Below, one piece after another: positions 56,901 through 64,000 of a stretch of DNA of 64,000 bases. A model generated the notes under the pieces. The model ran no database searches. It was not told the DNA's origin and saw only the letters and a list, made by a program, of their open reading frames with translations. A program made the position numbers and the translations under genes. Positions within the stretch are counted from its first letter, which is position 1. The number at the start of each line of letters is the position of its first letter. The stretch is from the NCBI GenBank assembly GCA_903911355.1, contig CAIWDD010000001.1:186001-250000 (forward strand), given 5' to 3'. This DNA is from an uncultured Nodularia sp. GTDB lineage: Bacteria > Cyanobacteriota > Cyanobacteriia > Cyanobacteriales > Nostocaceae.

Positions 56901-57312
56901 GGGCCTCAATGATTTCTTCATCATCCATTAATGGTGACCAGAGATAACAGGAGGCTTCAGTTTCCCTGGGTTCAGAAAGTATGGGATCTCCTAAAGCATC
57001 TGAATCGAAATACTCAACAGTTACCGCCAAAGTACAGTTAATTGGTTCTCGTAAAGGGCGATTTAACTTACAAGGATATTGCTCTAATTGCCCGATTTGG
57101 GAAATTTTAGGAGTTACAGAATCAAATGGTTTATATGCTTTTTTTATTTGGAATGCTAATTCCTCCGGCGTACCGGTGACAATGCAATTAATTCTAGCAA
57201 TGTGAGGGACATTATCCCCTGCTGCTAGCAGTTGGATGGTGGGTAGTTCCAAATATTCTTTTTCTTTAATATGCACTTGAAAATTAGGTGCTAGCCGAAT
57301 CTCTACAGGCAT
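53926..57312 (-). CDS. Giant Hsp70/actin-fold ATPase, SrfB-like (1128 aa)
   Basis: Hsp70-type ATPase with a large N-terminal addition and a long C-terminal region. Phosphate-1 motif LALDFGTSNSTV at 162-173, connect-1-like VTYPTVAPPLVRKEV near 412, phosphate-2 DIGGGTTD at 487-494, GHLQLGGE near 533-540 and adenosine motif WLILSGKTCNLELV near 735-748, so the ATPase is complete. Residues 1-160 form an unrelated domain, and 750-1128 are mostly beta-rich and not an Hsp70 substrate domain. The protein resembles, by memory, the SrfB family (virulence-factor SrfB). It lies 102 bp after the dynamin-like gene and 135 bp before the 369-aa gene. No DnaJ or GrpE partner is nearby, so it is probably not a general chaperone. 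Confidence 0.82.
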   Translation of the reverse strand: MPVEIRLAPNFQVHIKEKEYLELPTIQLLAAGDNVPHIARINCIVTGTPEELAFQIKKAYKPFDSVTPKISQIGQLEQYPCKLNRPLREPINCTLAVTVEYFDSDALGDPILSEPRETEASCYLWSPLMDDEEIIEAQAVTTPTETSSYIENQPQKRFPGWLALDFGTSNSTVTLFDPIEVPIAEILPREQEIRLRHRMAEWLSSPPSVALPDVNPHDWEKFIADVSKNLEMEPHNLASVFETDQKERFLEAIRQIELCLGNSEKFRRAASKKIYQIYHEVFRVPTLESQNLIPVVLDINRRDTEIPSELEIFTLTDLQLRMGREARDNRKKAIAQGSSVSLKEIISRFHHSPKRYFGQDRTFPVILNTQQEIIHVNQLIQAAWAHLIDLTEDYRQRARRKFSDGDFVTAVVTYPTVAPPLVRKEVKELVEELGIDDVQTAYDEAVSVAIFFLWREFGGNLNIGIESFKTRCRQVENKWSQNVLVLDIGGGTTDLALIELTLEDNTPTFADHEDRGLGGRYYKLTPKLLGSSGHLQLGGELITLRIFRLLKLAIADFLLTAITTGDIESEKLEDLINTELNERFLEEGKFQSGSLLKCIDKENPDGDAAYKDALDTAEKVLPTRWQQVPQRLQTFYTLWEHAESAKLKLGQKSEHHLLTFTISETHICELLTQSGIKFQVRTPDNIGVIIDSEQFERAAASTIKEGIGIAKGLMESRLGFHGQNIDAWNTHKVDWLILSGKTCNLELVQRYIYEEFSKSPYFVWNPERITFVLEFTKLATSAGACYAEKLRRLRFDPEESKELLRKGANQLEIDVKNLFYYLPCNFKRKTQSNELLTIFKAGQELYQISPTETAAKVRTEWQGIQLINIIYRQDYEEGDLRLWGSFDGKNLMQKLGMSETEFLKKIKVQFEIDQTLEFRVLLCQGNPHYLIDLPGIDVSAALLAASETAALFADGKLKWNIALESPKHNLSDGDIAVNVIESATVDQPNAYHLVFEAGKDNSQFLREFHYVHHGEQQSQPGLVSHPLPPFPQSRQHTFYIYQTDTTTNTKKWIRIGALSKPDVATNYPCKYYVTLDNKGFLRIHAGEVPYWTSTSQECLKQPGCVYQAELELQPNEVDKERDPFCGVH

Positions 57313-57414
57313 TTATTTCTCCTGAAATTAATAATAAATTGCCAATTAAAATCTAGTATCTGTGGTTGAAGTTACCGAAAATAGTAAACAATTAAGGCTT
57401 TGAACCCTAAACAA

Positions 57415-59976
57415 TCAAGAATTTTTTGTACCTAGAAAATTATTCTCTTGATAAGAAATTGTGGCAACTTCTGCGAGAATCTGCAACCAATGGGGAATAT
57501 TAACTTTAGCTGGGGAGCTTTCTGCCGCAATATATCTGAGTAAAGCCTCTTTTTTAGAAATATTTTGCATACTGGGAATAATTTGATCTAAAATACCTTC
57601 TAGTTCAGCATTTATCTGCTGATTGATTTGGCTGACATATTGCACCAGATGCAGGCTAGCAGTTGTAATGATTTCATCTCGTAGTCGCAATACAAAAAGT
57701 TGGTGATTACCTGTTCTGGGTAAGTCTGGACTTTTTTCAGGAGACCAGTCAAAGATTTGACCAATATTGTGTTTTTCATCTCTACGGGCTAAGGGGAATA
57801 TGATTTGGGGTGAAATTGATTGTTCTTTGCTATTAATTTCGGCGATAATTGCTTCTAGCCAGTGATTAGGGTCACATCCTAACAGCAACTTGTAAAAAAT
57901 ATCGGCTTCTTCTATACCAAATTCGGTTTCAATATCTTGTTCCATTTCTGGATTTAGATTAGTCTGCAAATAATCCCGCTGTGGGGCTATCTGCTGGGAT
58001 AATTTATTTAATAAGTCGGCTAATGCTTGATGAATGCGCTCTCGGGCAAAGTCTTCTAATTCCTTGACAGTTTTCACAAAAGCTGCATAAAAATCTTCAC
58101 TTTTTGTAGGTAGGCTGCTATTAACTCTATTACCTCTGTCAAATAGTTTACCCGCTGCCCCTTTAAATTCCGCAATGGTGATATTACCATTGTTGGCTTT
58201 GTTGAATAGTAATGTCCACTCGTTCCAGTTGAGTATTTTAAATGTGAGTTCGTCTTTAACTACATCACTGACAATATTTCCCCACCGGTCTTTGAGTGGT
58301 TCTTTACCTAAATCTTTCTGAAAGTTGCGATAGGTTTTATCTAAACTTTCAATAGCAGATCGCAACTCAATGATGTTGTGAGTATCGGATGTGGGAATAC
58401 CTTGCTCGTGGATTTCGGTAATAATATTATTGAGGTATTCTTGTTGTAGCATTAAATTATCAGCAGCCCTATGGGTATCTTCATACAGTTGTTTTACTCC
58501 GTGATTGGCTACATGATTTTGAATTAATTCGCGCAGTTTGGCAATACCACCATCTTGGGCGAAGTAACTCAGTTGTCTACCTAAATGGCTCCGGGGATCA
58601 GATTCTAGCAGACGTGTGCTTAATAGTTGCCATTTTTGTTGCGATCGCCTAGACCGTTCCAGATAATCTGGATAATCTAAGTTAGTTAGAAATTCCGGTG
58701 AACCTGCTTTAACTTTACTAGAACGTTTTGCCAACTCAGCCAGTCCTAGCAGTGGGGATAATAAAACCATCCGTTCTTGTTCAATAATGAATGCACTAGC
58801 AGCATCAATGGTTGTTTGCAGAACTTTCAATTTACTTAAAACATCGTCTTCTTTTAGAGGTTCAGTATCGGCGATGAATTGGTCAAGTTCTCTTTCATGA
58901 CCTTGACTATCTAGAGGTAACTGATCAAAACGACCCACCCCCACCAAAATTAAATCTTTGAGGTCTTGTCCTGGGCGTTGCTGCTGCATCATAGTAAAGA
59001 TTTTATTGGCGCGATCGCTACCAGGGGTTTTCCCATTTAAAAGGATTAAAATTGTCTGTACTTCTGCTAGTTCTCGCAGTGATAAAAAGGTATCCCTAGC
59101 TCCGGAATTAGCAGCACCTAACCCAGGGAAGTCTAAGAGAATAAATTGGGAAGCACCGCTAAAATCCCAGATTTCCCGTGATATTTTCACTTCAATGTTG
59201 ACACGGTGGATGAGTGAAAAGCTGTTATGTAATAATTTAGTCGTGAGGTTCTGGGGTGGGCTGGGTAATCGAATATGAGATGAGGGTAAGTCCTCAAACC
59301 GAAGAGTTTGGATAGCTAATGGCTGTTCAGGTAGCTGTAGTCCTTCACGGGCGATGTTACCATCAATTTGATAGTGGATACCACACATTGCTTGGCCATA
59401 TGCTTGATAAGTGCGAAGGAATAATACCAACTCTCGTAATAAATAACGTAATTCTAAATTTTTGCTACTGTTCCATGCTTCTTCGCACCAGTTAATAATA
59501 TCTTTGCCAGTCTTTAATGTTGACAGGGGTATGGGTGGTAGTCCAGCTGCAGCACTCCGGCGACTTGCTTCCTGCAACATGAATTGCAGACACTCATTCA
59601 CCCCTTGATGAGAAAGATACTCTACCGTATAATTATTAGCCTGAGTAGTGACCAAGCCTGATTGCGGTACAATATGGATGGCTGTGACATTACCTGTAGT
59701 TGGGTTCTCACTAATTGGCAAAGCGTCAGCATATCCAATCAAGCTACCTAAAAGCAAAGTTTTACCGCTGCTGAATTCTCCCATGACTCCAATTCTAACT
59801 GGGGATGTGGCAAGTTCTACAGTTTTTTGTGCAGCTTCTCGGAGACGCACAAGACAATCATCTAGCCTCGTGGGTATCCAATCTTCTTGTTGAGAAGGGT
59901 ATTGGGGTACTAAGTCTAGTTTTTCCAAGATCAATTGTCCGTATGCTTTAAAACAATCTAATTGTTCCATTTCCAT
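57415..59976 (-). CDS. Dynamin-like large GTPase (SrfC-like), first gene of the operon
   Basis: G1 P-loop GEFSSGKT near residues 66-73, G2 Thr in PTTGNVT, G3 DFPGLG near 282-287; the G4 position reads GVGRFDQ where (N/T)KxD is normal, so nucleotide specificity may be loose. A long helical stalk-like region (about residues 380-853) follows with coiled-coil segments. Bacterial dynamins reshape membranes or protect against stress or phage. I start at the ATG at 59976 (853 aa) because GGAAAG lies 7 nt upstream; an in-frame ATG 5 codons earlier has none. Same strand as and 102 bp before the Hsp70-like gene. Confidence 0.82.
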   Translation of the reverse strand: MEMEQLDCFKAYGQLILEKLDLVPQYPSQQEDWIPTRLDDCLVRLREAAQKTVELATSPVRIGVMGEFSSGKTLLLGSLIGYADALPISENPTTGNVTAIHIVPQSGLVTTQANNYTVEYLSHQGVNECLQFMLQEASRRSAAAGLPPIPLSTLKTGKDIINWCEEAWNSSKNLELRYLLRELVLFLRTYQAYGQAMCGIHYQIDGNIAREGLQLPEQPLAIQTLRFEDLPSSHIRLPSPPQNLTTKLLHNSFSLIHRVNIEVKISREIWDFSGASQFILLDFPGLGAANSGARDTFLSLRELAEVQTILILLNGKTPGSDRANKIFTMMQQQRPGQDLKDLILVGVGRFDQLPLDSQGHERELDQFIADTEPLKEDDVLSKLKVLQTTIDAASAFIIEQERMVLLSPLLGLAELAKRSSKVKAGSPEFLTNLDYPDYLERSRRSQQKWQLLSTRLLESDPRSHLGRQLSYFAQDGGIAKLRELIQNHVANHGVKQLYEDTHRAADNLMLQQEYLNNIITEIHEQGIPTSDTHNIIELRSAIESLDKTYRNFQKDLGKEPLKDRWGNIVSDVVKDELTFKILNWNEWTLLFNKANNGNITIAEFKGAAGKLFDRGNRVNSSLPTKSEDFYAAFVKTVKELEDFARERIHQALADLLNKLSQQIAPQRDYLQTNLNPEMEQDIETEFGIEEADIFYKLLLGCDPNHWLEAIIAEINSKEQSISPQIIFPLARRDEKHNIGQIFDWSPEKSPDLPRTGNHQLFVLRLRDEIITTASLHLVQYVSQINQQINAELEGILDQIIPSMQNISKKEALLRYIAAESSPAKVNIPHWLQILAEVATISYQENNFLGTKNS

Positions 59977-59991
59977 AGAAATTCTTTCCAT

Positions 59992-60626
59992 GTCGCATCA
60001 ATTTCTGTGAGCTTTATAACATAAAACAATCTAAATGGCAGATATTGATAAAAGTTATCATCATATTTTTCCTGAGTACCAGATTATTTAATACTGTCCA
60101 TGGATTAATTATACTGATTTAAACAATTCTTAACCGGATGCTTATTTAAACAGTTAAAAACGAAAAAAATATCAACAGAATAAATATTATTGAGGGAATA
60201 TTCACAACTATCAAATTACTGACTTCTATGAACGAATATCTATCCCGGTTGTTCCATCAGATTTCCGCCCATGATGCTTATACTTTCAGCGGCTGTTTTA
60301 TATTACACAATATGAGTTGTAGTAAGAATTAAACAAGTCCTTCGGGGTGATGTCTGGGTAAGGATGATCCAAAAGTTACGGTTATTGTAGTGGGGGGGGA
60401 GTGTCTACGCCGCCACATTGACAGTATATTTCATCCTCTTGTGGCGTATGCCAATAGGGGACAGGATACTGCCGTCAGAATAATTTTACCATTTATACAT
60501 TTATATATTACGTTTTTACCTACAAGCTGTATCATATTCAGATGTATGCTTGAATAAGTTAGAGGGTGCTATATATATTTCTTCTGTCCGCAGTTAATAG
60601 ATTGATAGTTGAAAGGGTGTAAAAGG
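59992..60626. other. Intergenic region between the divergent SrfB-like operon and the coiled-coil gene
   Basis: AT-rich 5' region with promoters for both directions. A poly-G run of 9 (GGGGGGGGG near 60392-60400) precedes an imperfect inverted repeat CGCCACA / TGTGGCG near 60411-60447. A short stretch near 60330-60480 could be gene debris on the minus strand but no family was recognised. An AAAGGG ribosome-binding site precedes the gene at 60627. Confidence 0.35.
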
Positions 60627-60839
60627 ATGATTTATGAAGAAGATTATAATGCAGTTGAAGCGGTAAATGAACTATTGAGGAAAATTAGAATTAAAGAAAG
60701 TCAATTAAGAGTTGCTAAAACATCTAATCTGCTGTATACATCTGAAGTATTACAAAATCAAATATTACAGTTACAGCAAGAATTATCCCATTCAGAGAAC
60801 CCGGAAATTGCAGCATTAATGAGTTTATTGGATGATTAA
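60627..60839 (+). CDS. Small coiled-coil protein, 70 aa
   Basis: MIYEEDYNAVEAVNELLRK then ESQLRVAKTSNLLYTSEVLQNQILQLQQEL form one or two heptad helices; the tail is acidic (SLLDD). Start at 60627, 9 nt after AAAGGG; a TTG 18 bases earlier would put that site inside the gene. No family name recognised. It precedes a TPR gene by 11 bp, likely forming a two-gene operon. Confidence 0.6.
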   Translation: MIYEEDYNAVEAVNELLRKIRIKESQLRVAKTSNLLYTSEVLQNQILQLQQELSHSENPEIAALMSLLDD

Positions 60840-60850
60840 ATGTTATAATA

Positions 60851-61489
60851 GTGAGTTACAATAATATGCTAGAACAAAAACTGAGGCGTTGGGATGATGT
60901 GATTGCCAACCATCCCCATGAGCCTCAAGCCTATGTACAGAGGGGTATGGTTCATTTTCAGCTAGGAAATATTAATGCTTCTATTGCTGATTTTGACATA
61001 GCAGAAAAACTTGAGCCACGGTTAACACCATATTTGTGGCAAAGGGGACTAGCATATTATTATGCTGGTAGATTTGCAGAAGGCGCTAAACAGTTTGAGA
61101 CAGATTTAACTGTGAATTTTCAAGATGTGGAAGAAACGGTTTGGCGCTATCTTTGTGTTGCTGAAGCTGATGGTGTCACTGCGGCGCGTGAGTGTTTATT
61201 AGAAGTAAAAAATGACCCGCGATTGGTGATGCGGCGGGTATATGATTTGTATGCGGGGCGCTGTTCTCCTGATGTTTTAATTCAATTGGGTAAAAAGGCA
61301 GATAAGCGTACTAAATTTTACATTTATCTCTATGTGGGATTATATTTTGAGGCGGAAAAGCAACTGGAGTTAGCACAGGAATATATTAATCAAGCGGTTA
61401 GTAACAAGATTGATGATTATATGTGGTATCTGGCTTGTGTACATCAGAAGTTGCGAGTAACACAGGATGATGTTAGTGATTGCAACTAG
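60851..61489 (+). CDS. TPR-repeat protein (NlpI-like)
   Basis: About four tetratricopeptide repeats, clearest in PQAYVQRGMVHFQLGNINASIADFDIAEKLEP and PYLWQRGLAYYYAGRFAEGAKQFE, plus KFYIYLYVGLYFEAEKQLELAQEYINQAV near the end. 212 aa from the GTG at 60851; an ATG five codons in is possible. No signal peptide, so a cytosolic scaffold. It lies 11 bp after the coiled-coil gene. Partner proteins unknown; NlpI-type proteins in other bacteria help in envelope processes, but NlpI is a lipoprotein and this is not, so the name is structural only. Confidence 0.8.
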   Translation: MSYNNMLEQKLRRWDDVIANHPHEPQAYVQRGMVHFQLGNINASIADFDIAEKLEPRLTPYLWQRGLAYYYAGRFAEGAKQFETDLTVNFQDVEETVWRYLCVAEADGVTAARECLLEVKNDPRLVMRRVYDLYAGRCSPDVLIQLGKKADKRTKFYIYLYVGLYFEAEKQLELAQEYINQAVSNKIDDYMWYLACVHQKLRVTQDDVSDCN

Positions 61490-61722
61490 AGTGAGGGGAA
61501 TTGTTGCTCTTGACTGGATTTGTAAGGATATTTATATTACTCTATACAAAAATTGATTTATTCCTAGCGATCGCTGGCGCTGCAAAACAATGTATAATTC
61601 CGGCAGCCATATCAGAATCCAATATGAATAATCAAAGCAAATCAGTTCCAGGCAATGGTTAACTAATGGCATCTTAATATTCAAATTAACCAACGGTGTG
61701 ATGAGTATGACACTTGACAAAG

Positions 61723-62955
61723 ATGATTAAAATCTTGCATCTTGCGGATATCCACATGGGGAGCGGTTTCTCCCATGGGCGCATGAATCCAGACACAGGA
61801 CTAAATACACGGTTAGAGGATTTTGTCAAGACTTTATCCCGATGTATTGACCGGGCGCTCCAAGACCCGGTAGATATAGTCTTATTTGGCGGTGATGCGT
61901 TCCCGGATGCTACCCCACCGCCATATGTGCAAGAAGCTTTTGCAAGTCAGTTTCGCCGCCTGGTTGATGCAGATATTCCTACAGTGCTGTTGGTGGGGAA
62001 CCATGACCAACATTCTCAAGGAACGGGAGGCGCTAGTTTAAATATTTATCGCACTTTAGGGGTGCGGGGGTTTGTGGTGGGTGATACTTTAACCACTCAC
62101 TGTATTAATACCCCTAGTGGTAGGGTGCAGGTGATTACTTTACCTTGGCTGACTCGTTCTACGTTGATGACCCGTCAGGAAACTAAAAATGCTTCTTTGG
62201 CTGAGGTAAACGAAATGTTAACACAACGTCTAGAAGTGGTTTTAGAGGGAGAAATTCGCCGTCTTGACCCTGATGTTCCTACTGTGCTTTTGGCTCATTT
62301 AATGGCTGATAATGCTACTTTGGGCGCTGAACGTCTTTTAGCGGTGGGGAAGGGTTTTACTTTACCCCTATCTTTACTGACGCGACCTTGTTTTGATTAT
62401 GTGGCTTTAGGACATGTTCACTGTCACCAGAATTTAAATAAGTCTAATAACCCACCTGTCATTTATCCGGGAAGTATTGAACGGGTCGATTTTAGTGAGG
62501 AAAAAGAAGATAAGGGCTATGTAATTATAGAGTTGGAGCGGGGACGAGCTAATTGGGAATTTTGCCCTTTACCTGTGCGGAGTTTCCGCACTATTGAGGT
62601 GGATATATCACAAGCAGATGATCCTCAAGCTGCTTTAATCAAGGCGATCGCTAAATATAATATTGAAGATGCTGTGGTGCGGTTAATTTATCAAATCCGC
62701 TCGGAACAGATGGATGTTATTGATACTGCGGCTATTCATGGAGCTTTAAGTTTAGCTCACAATTACACAATTAAAGCAGAATTAGTCAGCCAATTGGCGC
62801 GTCCGAGAATTCCAGAATTAACCGCTAGTAGCAGTATTGACCCCAGGTCGGCTTTGCAAACTTACCTAAATAATCGTGAAGATTTAAAGGATATTGCTGC
62901 ATCTATGTTGGAAGCAGCAGAAAATTTACTCGCTGATGATGTGGTTGTCTTTTAA
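61723..62955 (+). CDS. sbcD: SbcD-like metallophosphoesterase / exonuclease subunit
   Basis: Mn-dependent nuclease of the Mre11 fold. Metal-binding blocks in order: ILHLADIHMGSG (motif 1), FGGDAFPD (motif 2), VGNHDQHS (motif 3), LLAHLM and ALGHVHCHQN. Here motif 2 has DAFPD in place of the common DLFD, a modest change. 410 aa from the ATG at 61723 (a TTG lies 3 codons earlier). It would pair with SbcC, an SMC-like ATPase, to open hairpins and DNA ends; sbcC is not in the window. RecJ follows after 54 bp, so two repair nucleases are neighbours. Confidence 0.88.
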   Translation: MIKILHLADIHMGSGFSHGRMNPDTGLNTRLEDFVKTLSRCIDRALQDPVDIVLFGGDAFPDATPPPYVQEAFASQFRRLVDADIPTVLLVGNHDQHSQGTGGASLNIYRTLGVRGFVVGDTLTTHCINTPSGRVQVITLPWLTRSTLMTRQETKNASLAEVNEMLTQRLEVVLEGEIRRLDPDVPTVLLAHLMADNATLGAERLLAVGKGFTLPLSLLTRPCFDYVALGHVHCHQNLNKSNNPPVIYPGSIERVDFSEEKEDKGYVIIELERGRANWEFCPLPVRSFRTIEVDISQADDPQAALIKAIAKYNIEDAVVRLIYQIRSEQMDVIDTAAIHGALSLAHNYTIKAELVSQLARPRIPELTASSSIDPRSALQTYLNNREDLKDIAASMLEAAENLLADDVVVF

Positions 62956-63009
62956 TGCTGGGGCGATCGCTGTGTGCTTTAATAATGAGAAAAGAATGCT
63001 TGAATAATT

Positions 63010-64000
63010 GTGCTAGAGGAAGCCTTACCAAAATCAACCATATGTCAACAGCGCCTACCACCTCAGCGTTGGCAAATTTATCGCCAGCAACCAGAATGCG
63101 CCGCTAGTCTGGCGGGGGTAACTAATGTTGCACCTATTATCGCCCAAATACTAATTAATCGTGGCATTACTACCCCAGAAGCAGCACAAGGGTTCTTAAA
63201 TCCTGAGTCCTTAAATTTACCTTCGCCTTTAGAAGAATTTCCTGACTTGTCGATTAGTTTGGATTTATTGCAGCAAGCGATCGCATCCCATGGTAAAATA
63301 TCCATCTGTGGTGACTATGATGCCGATGGTATGACTAGCACGGCTTTACTGTTGCGTAGTCTCCGGAGTTTTGGGGCTGATGTGAATTACGCCATCCCTA
63401 GTCGTATGCGTGATGGTTATGGGATTAATCAACGCATTGTTGAAGAGTTTCACGATGAAGGTATAAACCTAATTCTGACTGTGGATAATGGGATTTCTGC
63501 TTATGAACCCATAGCCAGAGCTAGAGAACTTGGTATGAATGTGATTGTCACCGACCACCACGACATCCCCTCTAAATTACCTCCAGCTAACGCCATCCTG
63601 AACCCCAAACTCATTGCAGAGTCTTCACCTTATCGGGGTGTGGCGGGTGTGGGTGTTGCTTATATTTTAGCAGTATCTCTAGGGCAACGGTTAGGAGCGA
63701 TTAAAGGCTTAGTGCAGCCGATGTTGGCTTTATTTACCCTAGGTACAATCGCTGATTTAGCACCTTTAATAGGTGTAAATCGTCGCTGGGTAAAACGTGG
63801 ATTAAAACATTTACCTCAGTCTAATTTACCAGGGATTAAAGCCCTAATTCAGGTTGCTGGTTTGCAGGTCAGGGAAGAGGGACAAGGGGAACTATTCCCA
63901 GGGGGAAATACTGCTTCTAAATCTTTAAAACCAGAAGATATCGGCTTTCGCCTGGGACCACGAATTAATGCTATTGGTCGTATTGGTGACCCTCAGACGG
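63010..64000 (+). CDS. recJ: Single-stranded-DNA exonuclease RecJ, 5' part (runs off the window)
   Basis: 5'-3' exonuclease used in recombination and mismatch repair. DHH superfamily: motif I CGDYDADGMTS, IPSRMRDGYGIN, LTVDNG and the DHH motif VTDHHDIPSKLP, then GVAGVGVAY and ALFTLGTIADLAPLIG. The start is GTG at 63010. The frame is open to the last base, so the C-terminal OB domain is cut off. An insert rich in Gly/Glu (GQGELFPGGNTASKS) lies near residue 300. 54 bp downstream of sbcD. Confidence 0.93.
   Translation, partial: MLEEALPKSTICQQRLPPQRWQIYRQQPECAASLAGVTNVAPIIAQILINRGITTPEAAQGFLNPESLNLPSPLEEFPDLSISLDLLQQAIASHGKISICGDYDADGMTSTALLLRSLRSFGADVNYAIPSRMRDGYGINQRIVEEFHDEGINLILTVDNGISAYEPIARARELGMNVIVTDHHDIPSKLPPANAILNPKLIAESSPYRGVAGVGVAYILAVSLGQRLGAIKGLVQPMLALFTLGTIADLAPLIGVNRRWVKRGLKHLPQSNLPGIKALIQVAGLQVREEGQGELFPGGNTASKSLKPEDIGFRLGPRINAIGRIGDPQT

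Noticed and set aside
52681-59991. Calling the SrfB-like operon a phage defence system
   Set aside because: No defence gene, recombinase or tRNA attachment site adjoins it; the function is unknown and only the composition is unusual.
60330-60480. Possible transposase debris on the minus strand
   Set aside because: Translation gives short meaningless peptides in all frames and no family motif.
1-64000. CRISPR arrays, tRNA, rRNA or riboswitches
   Set aside because: No spaced direct repeats, no cloverleaf with a TTCGA-type arm, no 16S/23S segments and no cobalamin or thiamine box seen next to cbiB or thiL.

Overview
The window is chromosomal DNA from a cyanobacterium, most likely a filamentous, heterocyst-forming type (Nostocales; Anabaena/Nostoc/Nodularia-like). 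The evidence is the frequent HIP1 octamer GCGATCGC inside genes, together with a set of cyanobacterial genes: Calvin-cycle gap2, pipX/pipY, a cyAbrB2-type AbrB regulator, ictB, a Ycf29/Rre1-type response regulator, a WGxxGxxG secreted protein and cdaA-uppS. No rRNA, tRNA, CRISPR array or prophage was found. Most of the window is ordinary core genome, interrupted by short accessory patches.

Layout. 1-2.9 kb is accessory: a beta-class DNA methyltransferase, two overlapping small cyanobacterial genes, a 259-bp MITE-like element with an outward-facing promoter in each terminal repeat, and an orphan gene. 2.9-10 kb is housekeeping: clpC, rimI, lysA, cdaA-uppS. 10-13 kb is a sulfate permease operon (sbpA-cysT-cysW) without its ATPase gene. 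13-19 kb holds a class V aminotransferase, pyrR, rrf2-cbiB, cyAbrB2, a zinc-ribbon protein and a GT39-like glycosyltransferase. 19-26 kb mixes a membrane protein of unknown role, a serine recombinase with degenerate catalytic motifs coupled to a VOC protein, a decayed TnpB element, a rhomboid protease, ictB and an orphan TnpB right-end/omega-RNA-like remnant.

26-49 kb is core: smpB, rre1, a low-molecular-weight phosphatase, ebfC, murC-murB, nadD, gap2, thiL, a lumenal-type cyclophilin, efp-accB, a GerMN protein, proS, an SKI2-like RNA helicase, and the co-oriented run der-cbiQ-pipX-pipY-sepF-proC that links nitrogen/PLP signalling and cell division. 49-52 kb holds a cytochrome b561-like protein and a secreted two-gene unit (repeat protein plus beta-barrel protein).

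52.6-60 kb is the most unusual part: three co-oriented genes encoding a dynamin-like GTPase, a giant Hsp70/actin-fold ATPase (SrfB-like) and a 369-aa protein I do not recognise. This looks like a dedicated NTP-driven system and is the best candidate here for an undescribed one. 60.6-64 kb, on the other strand, has a small coiled-coil protein, a TPR protein, an SbcD-like nuclease and the 5' part of recJ, which runs off the window.

Start codons were moved inward from the longest reading frame where a ribosome-binding site, family alignment or lipobox/signal context favoured it; this is stated per gene. Functional calls rest on motif reading and remembered family features, not on database searches.
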